Source: Amorphoplanes digitatis
GTDB lineage: Bacteria > Actinomycetota > Actinomycetes > Mycobacteriales > Micromonosporaceae
Direction: 5' to 3'
Length of the DNA: 64,000 nt
NCBI RefSeq assembly: GCF_014205335.1
Contig: NZ_JACHNH010000001.1
Location: 2,846,501-2,910,500 of the forward strand
This document shows positions 58,488 through 64,000 of the stretch, piece by piece. The notes beneath the pieces were generated by a model. That model did not search any database, was not told the DNA's origin, and worked only from the letters and a program-made list of their open reading frames with translations. How positions within the stretch are numbered: position 1 is the first letter of the stretch; each line of letters begins with the position of its first letter. The position numbers and the translations under genes are program-made.

Positions 58488-60172
58488 ACGTCCTCGCCGT
58501 CCTGCGGCCCGGTTCGGGCCGGCTGCTGCTCGCGGTGCTCGCCGGCGCCGGCGCGGCGGGCGCGGGCGTCGCCCTGATGGCGACGTCCGCCTGGCTGATC
58601 TCGCGCGCCGCGCTGCACCCGCCGGTGCTGCACCTGATGGTCGCGATCGTCGTGGTCCGCGCCTGCGGCATCGGCCGCGGCGTCCTGCGCTACCTCGAAC
58701 GGCTGGTCGGCCACGACGCGGCGCTGCGGATCCTCGGCGGCCTGCGGGTGCGGGTGTTCCGCCGGCTGGAGCTGCTCGCGCCGGCCGGGCTGGCCGACTT
58801 CCGCCGCGCCGACCTGGCGCAGCGCCTCGTCGCCGACGTCGACGCCGTGCTGGACCTGGTCACCCGGGTGCTGCTGCCCTCCGCCGTCGCCGCGCTCGTC
58901 GGCGCCGGCGCGGTGGCGCTGACCGGCACGCTGCTGCCGGCCGCCGGGCTGACCCTGGCCGCGGCCCTGGTGCTGGTCGGGGTGGCCGTGCCGCTGTTGC
59001 AGTCCGCCGCGGCGCGCCGCGCCGACGGCCGGCTCGCGCCGCTGCGCGGCGAGCTCGCCACGACCACCGTCGACCTGCTGCACGGCCTGCCCGACCTGAC
59101 CGCGTACGGGGCGGTCGCGCGTCAGCTGGACCTGCTGGACGACGTGGACCGGCGGCTGCGCCGCGCCGAGGAGCGCTCGGCCGCCGCCACCGGCGTCTCG
59201 GCCGCGGTGACCGCGTTCGGCACCGGCCTGTGCCTGCTCGTCGGGCTCGCCGCGGGCGCCGTCGCGGTCCGCGCCGGTCAGCTCTCCGGTGAACTGCTCG
59301 CCGTCGTCGTGCTCACGCCGCTGGCGGTGTTCGAGACCGCGGGCGCGCTGCCGCCGGCCGCGCAGCGCTGGGCCGGCGCGCGGGCGGCGCTGCGCCGGCT
59401 GTCGGAGGTCTTCGCGGCGCCCGTGCCGGTGACCACCGTGCCCGGCCCGGGCGAGGTGCCCGCCGGGCCGTACACGCTGCGTATCGAGAACGTGACTGCG
59501 GGCTGGGTACCGGGCCGGACCGCGCTGCGCGATGTCGACCTGACGCTCGCGCCGGGCGGCCGGGTCGCGCTGGTGGGGCCGAGCGGATCGGGCAAGTCAA
59601 CGGTCGCGGCCCTGCTCGTCCGCTTCCTCGACCCCCGATCGGGCCGGATCACCCTCAACGGGATCGACCTGCGCACCCTGGCGCCCGAGCGGGTGCGGCG
59701 GATCGTCGGCTACCTCAGCGAGGACGCGTACCTGTTCGACACGACGATCGGGGAGAACCTGCGCATCGCCCGCGGCGACGCCTCGCCGGACGACCTGCGC
59801 GCCGCGCTGGGCTCGGCGCGGCTGCTGGACTGGGTGGACTCCCTGCCGTACGGGATCGACACCCTGGTCGGCGAGCACGGCCTGGCCCTGTCCGGCGGGC
59901 AGCGGCGGCGACTCGCGCTGGCCCGGGCGCTGCTGGCCGGCACGCCGGTGCTGATCCTGGACGAGCCGACCGAACACCTCGACGACGAGACGGCGGCGGC
60001 GCTGACCCGCGATCTGCTGGCGGCCGCGGGCGACCGCACCGTTCTGCTGATCACCCACCGCGCCGACGACCTGGCGGCGGTCGACGAGGTGGTCACCCTG
60101 CCAGCCACCCGCGACGCGATCGTTTCGCAACGTTGGGGCCGGTATCCGTCAGTGGCCGAACACTGCCTGTGA
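58484..60172 (+). CDS. cydC: Cytochrome bd assembly ABC exporter subunit
   Basis: A 562-residue fused protein, partner of CydD. The membrane domain has LMATSAWLISRAALHPPVLHLMVAIV and GIGRGVLRYLERLVGHDA, the CydC signature. The NBD has Walker A GPSGSGKST, signature LSGGQRRR, Walker B VLILDEPTEHLD and H-loop LITHRAD. In some actinobacteria cydDC is one fused gene; here they overlap by four bases. Confidence 0.93.
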   Translation: MNVLAVLRPGSGRLLLAVLAGAGAAGAGVALMATSAWLISRAALHPPVLHLMVAIVVVRACGIGRGVLRYLERLVGHDAALRILGGLRVRVFRRLELLAPAGLADFRRADLAQRLVADVDAVLDLVTRVLLPSAVAALVGAGAVALTGTLLPAAGLTLAAALVLVGVAVPLLQSAAARRADGRLAPLRGELATTTVDLLHGLPDLTAYGAVARQLDLLDDVDRRLRRAEERSAAATGVSAAVTAFGTGLCLLVGLAAGAVAVRAGQLSGELLAVVVLTPLAVFETAGALPPAAQRWAGARAALRRLSEVFAAPVPVTTVPGPGEVPAGPYTLRIENVTAGWVPGRTALRDVDLTLAPGGRVALVGPSGSGKSTVAALLVRFLDPRSGRITLNGIDLRTLAPERVRRIVGYLSEDAYLFDTTIGENLRIARGDASPDDLRAALGSARLLDWVDSLPYGIDTLVGEHGLALSGGQRRRLALARALLAGTPVLILDEPTEHLDDETAAALTRDLLAAAGDRTVLLITHRADDLAAVDEVVTLPATRDAIVSQRWGRYPSVAEHCL

Positions 60173-60290
60173 TGATTGTGATCTTTCCGGTCGGCGGTGC
60201 ATCGGTTCTGACCGAAAAGCGGGGTCGCCGAACGATCTCTTCCCTTTTATGCTCACGCGGCTTTGTCGTTAACGGGGAGGAACAATCACC
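60173..60290 (+). promoter_or_regulatory. Promoter region of the LPVTG surface protein
   Basis: After the cydC stop an AT-rich stretch holds TATGCT at about 60247-60252, a reasonable -10 element, and GGGGAGGAAC is placed seven bases before the ATG as a strong ribosome-binding site. No clear -35 box is visible. Confidence 0.35.
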
Positions 60291-61877
60291 ATGCGTCGCG
60301 CCCTGCACCGCCTGCTGAGCGGATCGGCGGTCGCCCTGCTGGCGGCCGCGGTCGTCTCGGCGCCCGGCACCCCGGCGCTCGCCGCGGATCCCGCGGTCCG
60401 CCTGCACTTCCCCGACATCTCGGTGGTCGGCAAGGACACCAAGACCAGCGCGCTCTTCGCCTGGATCGACGTGCCGGGCACCGCGCCGGCCGCGATCGGC
60501 AAGCTGACCGTCAGCGTGGACACCGCCGGCGTCGACAGCATCGCGACGGTGGAGGCGTTCTCCGAGTTCGAGGACATCGGCGGCGAGTTCTGCGACCGGG
60601 CCGGCACGGTGATCACGTGCGAGCTCGACGGACCGATCGAGCTCGAGGGCGGCACCAACCTGCTGCCCCTGGTCCCGCTCTCGGTGACCGCGAAGCCCGG
60701 CGCCGCGCAGGACGCCGAGGGCAAGCTCGCCTTCACCGCGCGCATCGACGGTGGCCCGGCGGTCACCGCCGAGTCGACGGTCGCCATCGGCGAGGGTGTC
60801 GACCTGGCCGGCGTCATCGCCAAGCCGGTCACCGTCGCACCCGGCTCGCGCGCCGTGGCCGACGTGCGGGTGTCCAACGCCGGTACCCGGCCCGTCAAGG
60901 GCGTGGTGTTGGTGCTGCTGGGCTGGGACCCGAGCCTGACCAAGGACGGCGGGTACAGCAACTGCACGTACGGCCTCCTCACGATCTGCACGTTCGACGA
61001 CGTGCTGGCGACCGGCACCAGCTACCAGCTGTCCACGCCGATGGCCCTGGAGATTCCGGCCGACGCCGCCGCGGGCAGCCGCGCGAGCGCGATCGGCGCC
61101 TGGTACACCCCCGGTGACTTCAAGGAGCTGATCGACGTCGCGCCCGAGCTCGACGGCGACATCTTCGGCCCGAAGGGCACCGGCGCCCCGGCCGAGCTGC
61201 GTGCCGTGAAGGCCGCGAAGGCCAACCAGGTCGACACCAACCTCGACAACAACCTGATGCTGAGCGAGTTCGTCGTCGGCGGAAGCCGCCGCCCGGACAT
61301 GGCCGCGGTCGGTGCGACCGTCACCGGTACCCCGGGCGACAAGGTGCGCACCAAGGTCGGCTTCGTGAACAACGGGCCGGGCACGCTCTACCACTTCACC
61401 TTCGACAACGTCGACCCGTCGACGCACATCACCGTCCCGGCCGGGCTGCGGGCCATCAAGGTCGACGAGCGGTGCGTGCCGTTCGCGTACGACGCGGACG
61501 TGGAGTTCCCCGAGGGCGGCCCGGAGAAGGACCTCACCGGCGCCTCGGAGTACGTCTGCTTCGTCGAGGACGGAAAGACCGCGGCGAAGGCGTCCATGCT
61601 GTTCGACTTCACCTTCGAGGTGCGCGAGAACGCCTCCACCAAGGCCGGCCAGGTGCGGATCAACGAGGACTTCCTCACCCTCGCCGAGCCGATCGACCGT
61701 GACGGCCGCAACGACTCGGCGAAGATCACGGTGCAGGCCTCCGGCGGCAGCGGCGGCGGCCTCCCGGTCACCGGCGCGAACGCCGGCGTGCTGGGCGCGG
61801 CCGGCGGCGTGCTGCTGCTCGCGGGCGCGCTGGGCCTGCTGATGGTGCGCCGCCGTCGCGTGCGGTTCACCGCCTGA
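60291..61877 (+). CDS. LPVTG-anchored surface protein
   Basis: A 528-residue secreted protein. A signal peptide ends at APGTPALA (about residue 31). The body is beta-rich with two CARDB/DUF11-like segments (VTVAPGSRAVADVRVSNAGTRPVKG and GTPGDKVRTKVGFVNNGPGTLYHF). The C-terminus has sortase motif LPVTG (491-495), a membrane helix and a RRRR tail, so it is wall-anchored by a class E-like or A-like sortase. No sortase gene is adjacent. Function unknown; adhesion is plausible. Confidence 0.9.
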   Translation: MRRALHRLLSGSAVALLAAAVVSAPGTPALAADPAVRLHFPDISVVGKDTKTSALFAWIDVPGTAPAAIGKLTVSVDTAGVDSIATVEAFSEFEDIGGEFCDRAGTVITCELDGPIELEGGTNLLPLVPLSVTAKPGAAQDAEGKLAFTARIDGGPAVTAESTVAIGEGVDLAGVIAKPVTVAPGSRAVADVRVSNAGTRPVKGVVLVLLGWDPSLTKDGGYSNCTYGLLTICTFDDVLATGTSYQLSTPMALEIPADAAAGSRASAIGAWYTPGDFKELIDVAPELDGDIFGPKGTGAPAELRAVKAAKANQVDTNLDNNLMLSEFVVGGSRRPDMAAVGATVTGTPGDKVRTKVGFVNNGPGTLYHFTFDNVDPSTHITVPAGLRAIKVDERCVPFAYDADVEFPEGGPEKDLTGASEYVCFVEDGKTAAKASMLFDFTFEVRENASTKAGQVRINEDFLTLAEPIDRDGRNDSAKITVQASGGSGGGLPVTGANAGVLGAAGGVLLLAGALGLLMVRRRRVRFTA

Positions 61878-61897
61878 CGGGCGAGGCAGGTACACCC

Positions 61898-61935
61898 GGC
61901 GGGGGTCATCGGAGCAGCTTCCGGTGGCCCCCGCC
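61898..61935 (+). terminator. Terminator after the surface-protein gene
   Basis: GGCGGGGGTCATCGG (61898-61912) and CCGGTGGCCCCCGCC (61921-61935) pair over 15 bases with two G-U wobbles and an AGCAGCTT loop. It starts 20 bases past the stop. Confidence 0.7.
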
Positions 61936-62009
61936 GCCGCATCGACGGCCGTGCCCGGTCCGGCTAGCATGCCGATCATGACAACGCCGCGCACCACTTC
62001 GGACGCCGC

Positions 62010-62786
62010 GTGAACCGCCGTTCCGCCGGCGACCGGCTTCGCCGCGTGGCGCCGGTGCTGCTCGCCGCCCACCTCGCCCTGGTCGCCTGCGAGTCGTCGG
62101 CCGGCGGTACCCCGGTCGCCTCGGCCGGGTCACCCTCCTCGGCCGCACCGGCCGTCACCTCCGCGGCGCCGTCCCCGTCTCCTGCCCCGGTCAAGCCGAG
62201 GATCAGCAAGGCCGGGCTCGCATACTTCTTCACCGTCGCGTTCGGCGCGGAGTACCGCGACAAGGTCAAGGTCATCAAGATGTGGGCCAAGCCCGAGGTC
62301 GGCATTCGCGTCCACGGCGGGTCCGCGAAGAGCCGGAGCTGCCTGAACAAGGTCATCTCCGACTTCAACTCGCTCACCGCGACGACCGACCTGAAGCTGA
62401 CCAAGGGCGCGGCCGACATCGAGCTCCACTTCGCACCGGTCGCCAAGTTCCGCTCCCTCGAGCCCTGGTACATCTCCGGCAATGACGGCTACGTCGCCGC
62501 GCGCTGGGCCGACGGGTACACCATCACCAGCGCGAACGTCCTGATCCGCTCGTCGGGGATCAGCGAGCGCATCCGCTGCCACCTGATCCGGGAGGAACTG
62601 ACCCAGGGGATGGGAATGCTGCGGGACTCCGACAAGTACCCAGAGAGCATCTTCTACGGCCAGTACTGGTCGGCGCCGACGCGCTACTCGGCCCTCGACA
62701 AGGAGGTCATCCGGCTGCTCTACAGCGGTGCGGTCGGCCCCGGAGACGACAAGGCGCGCGTCAAGAAGGCGGTGACCGTCAGGTGA
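62010..62786 (+). CDS. DUF2927-family lipoprotein
   Basis: A 258-residue lipoprotein with signal VLLAAHLALVAC and a lipid Cys near residue 28, then a Ser/Pro-rich linker. The C-terminal domain has REELTQGMGMLRDSDKYPES and YSALDKEVIRLLYS, matching DUF2927, a metal-peptidase-like family of unknown function (possible HxxEExxxxxG relic). The start GTG overlaps the end of an 11-codon frame (61978-62013). It overlaps the convergent hydrolase by eight bases. Confidence 0.78.
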   Translation: MNRRSAGDRLRRVAPVLLAAHLALVACESSAGGTPVASAGSPSSAAPAVTSAAPSPSPAPVKPRISKAGLAYFFTVAFGAEYRDKVKVIKMWAKPEVGIRVHGGSAKSRSCLNKVISDFNSLTATTDLKLTKGAADIELHFAPVAKFRSLEPWYISGNDGYVAARWADGYTITSANVLIRSSGISERIRCHLIREELTQGMGMLRDSDKYPESIFYGQYWSAPTRYSALDKEVIRLLYSGAVGPGDDKARVKKAVTVR

Positions 62787-63387
62787 CCGCGGCCACGAAC
62801 TCGTCCATGGCCACGGTCGCGCGCCGGAGGATCTCCGCCGAGTTCGCCGGGTCGTCGTCGGTCTCCATGCCGTGGTCGGCGTCCGGCGCCTCGTAGAACG
62901 GCCGGCCGAGGCTCCGGGCCAGCCCGGCGTCCCAGACCGGGTCGGCCGCGCCGCCGACCAGCAGGTACGGCGCGGTGCCGCGGCGCAGCGCGTCCACCGT
63001 CCCGGCGTCGCGCAGCAGCGGGGTCTGCCAGATGGCGGGCAGTTCCCGGTCGGCGGCCAGGCCCGCGGCGAGCGTGCCCATCGACTTGCCGACCAGCAGG
63101 ATCCGCGGCGCCTTCTCGGCGTCGATGATCCGGGTCAGGTGGGCGTGCACGAACGCGCGTAGCTGATCGAACCAGGGATCGAGGTCGTCGCCCTCGCGCT
63201 GCGGCGGCCGCTCGGGCCACCAGACCTCCTGGGTGGTCCAGCCGTGCCGCATCAGCACCGCGCGGGCGAAGTGCAGCAGCGGCCGCCCGGCGGAGTATTC
63301 GTACCCGGGAATCAGGAACGCGACCCGGTCCGGGTCGCCCGCCACCCGGTCCGACAGCGAGGGGTGCGGCCAATAGGTCTCAGTCAT
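62779..63387 (-). CDS. Alpha/beta-hydrolase
   Basis: A 202-residue alpha/beta-hydrolase. The nucleophile elbow is VGKSMGT, the Asp is in GGAADPVWD and the His in DADHGME. FLIPGYEYSAGRPLLHFARAVL suggests a dienelactone-hydrolase-like or KANL3/Tex30-like short member. ATG 63387 gives the normal family length; a longer frame runs up to 63693. It is divergent from the epimerase gene by 34 bases. Substrate unknown. Confidence 0.82.
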   Translation of the reverse strand: MTETYWPHPSLSDRVAGDPDRVAFLIPGYEYSAGRPLLHFARAVLMRHGWTTQEVWWPERPPQREGDDLDPWFDQLRAFVHAHLTRIIDAEKAPRILLVGKSMGTLAAGLAADRELPAIWQTPLLRDAGTVDALRRGTAPYLLVGGAADPVWDAGLARSLGRPFYEAPDADHGMETDDDPANSAEILRRATVAMDEFVAAVT

Positions 63388-63421
63388 CCGGCGATGGTAG
63401 GCAGCCGGGTCACAATGTTCT

Positions 63422-64000
63422 GTGCACAGGCGACGGCAGGCGACGGTGACGGGTACCTCGGGACGCGTCGGCGCGGCGATCGCGGCGGCCCTCGACGCCG
63501 CCGGCTGGGCGGTTCGCGGGGTCGACCGCGTGACCGGGCAATGGACGGGCGTCGTCGGCGACCTGCGGGACCCGGGGGTACGCCGGGCGGCGCTGCACGG
63601 GTGCGACCTCGTGATCCACGCCGCCGCCCTGCACGCACCGCACGTCGGCCGGGTGGACGACGAGGAGTTCCGCGCCGTCAACGTCGGCGCCACCGAGGCG
63701 CTGCTGGAGGAGGCCGGGCGCGCCCGGGTCCGGCGCGTCGTCTACATCAGCAGCACCAGCGTGTACGGGCACGCCCTGGTGCCCACCGATCGGGCGGTGT
63801 GGGTCGACGAGGGTCTCCCGCCGCGACCCCGCGACATCTACGACGAGACGAAGCTGGCCGCCGAGCGGCTCGTCGCGTCGAGCGCCCTGACCCCGGTCGT
63901 CCTGCGCATCGCCCGCTGCTTCCCGGAGCCGCCGCGGACGCTGGCCGTCCACCTGCTGCACCGGGCCGTGGGGTTGTCCGATGTCGCGGCGGCCGCCGTG
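63422..64000 (+). CDS. NAD-dependent epimerase/dehydratase, truncated by window end
   Basis: The first 193 codons of an extended-SDR protein. The cofactor motif is VTGTSGRVGAAI near residue 9, DLVIHAAALHAP follows, and the catalytic pair is YISSTSVYG and YDETK. GTG 63422 is chosen because the Rossmann motif begins eight residues later. Such proteins act on nucleotide sugars or lipids. The rest lies beyond the right edge. Confidence 0.85.
   Translation, partial: MHRRRQATVTGTSGRVGAAIAAALDAAGWAVRGVDRVTGQWTGVVGDLRDPGVRRAALHGCDLVIHAAALHAPHVGRVDDEEFRAVNVGATEALLEEAGRARVRRVVYISSTSVYGHALVPTDRAVWVDEGLPPRPRDIYDETKLAAERLVASSALTPVVLRIARCFPEPPRTLAVHLLHRAVGLSDVAAAAV

Overview
The window is chromosomal DNA from a very high-GC Gram-positive bacterium, most likely an actinomycete of the Micromonosporaceae (Actinoplanes-like). 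This rests on strong GC bias at third codon positions, many GTG starts, 1-, 4- and 8-base gene overlaps, F420/deazaflavin-type nitroreductases, a sortase-anchored LPVTG protein, DHA2 exporters and a MAB_1171c-type membrane protein. The genus is inference. I see no rRNA, tRNA, CRISPR array or intact insertion sequence.

Region 1 (1-15641) looks like one catabolic locus for a rhamnosylated or glucosylated aromatic compound such as a plant phenolic glycoside. A divergent IclR-type regulator (cut by the left edge) faces two SDR dehydrogenases, a tandem HbpS/GlcG-fold protein, a ketopantoate-reductase-like enzyme, a three-gene sugar-type ABC importer and a GH1 beta-glucosidase. A metallo-beta-lactamase-fold hydrolase and a VOC protein follow. 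A second run then encodes a flavin monooxygenase, a bicovalent-FAD oxidase, a VOC protein, an FMN-reductase-like protein and a GH78 alpha-L-rhamnosidase. Both glycosidases lack signal peptides, so intact glycoside is probably imported and hydrolysed inside the cell. A 16-base motif recurs upstream of the regulator, the first SDR and the transporter, with weaker copies before the monooxygenase, suggesting a single regulon.

Region 2 (15733-32852) is mixed. It has a VOC protein, a TetR/DHA2-exporter pair with a double operator, an XRE / ImmA-like metallopeptidase / MAB_1171c membrane protein / MazG-like module, a cytochrome P450, a secreted GH54 arabinofuranosidase with a ricin-type lectin domain, and an ABC exporter pair whose two ATPase halves are degenerate in complementary ways. 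Two genes of unknown function, a 59-base tandem repeat, a decayed TPR gene, a NUDIX hydrolase and an OmpA-domain lipoprotein follow.

Region 3 (33147-45641) contains the most interesting item, a tightly overlapping five-gene operon of the STM4011/4012/4013/4014/4015 families: two radical SAM proteins, a sulfatase-fold hydrolase, an ATP-grasp protein and a leucine-rich-repeat protein. Its function is unknown. Beyond it lie a lipoprotein/membrane-protein pair, a secreted isoamylase-type debranching enzyme with maltose-type operators, a Pr6Pr membrane protein and a PadR/membrane-protein pair.

Region 4 (45647-64000) holds a TerC protein behind a probable yybP-ykoY (Mn2+) riboswitch, a 36-residue membrane protein, a phosphotransferase, a DrrAB-type exporter with its TetR regulator, a two-component system with a small membrane protein, and an ArsR-arsenate reductase fusion with its operator. 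It ends with cydABDC (cytochrome bd and its assembly exporter) behind a DosR-like box, an LPVTG-anchored surface protein, a DUF2927 lipoprotein, an alpha/beta hydrolase and a truncated NAD-dependent epimerase.
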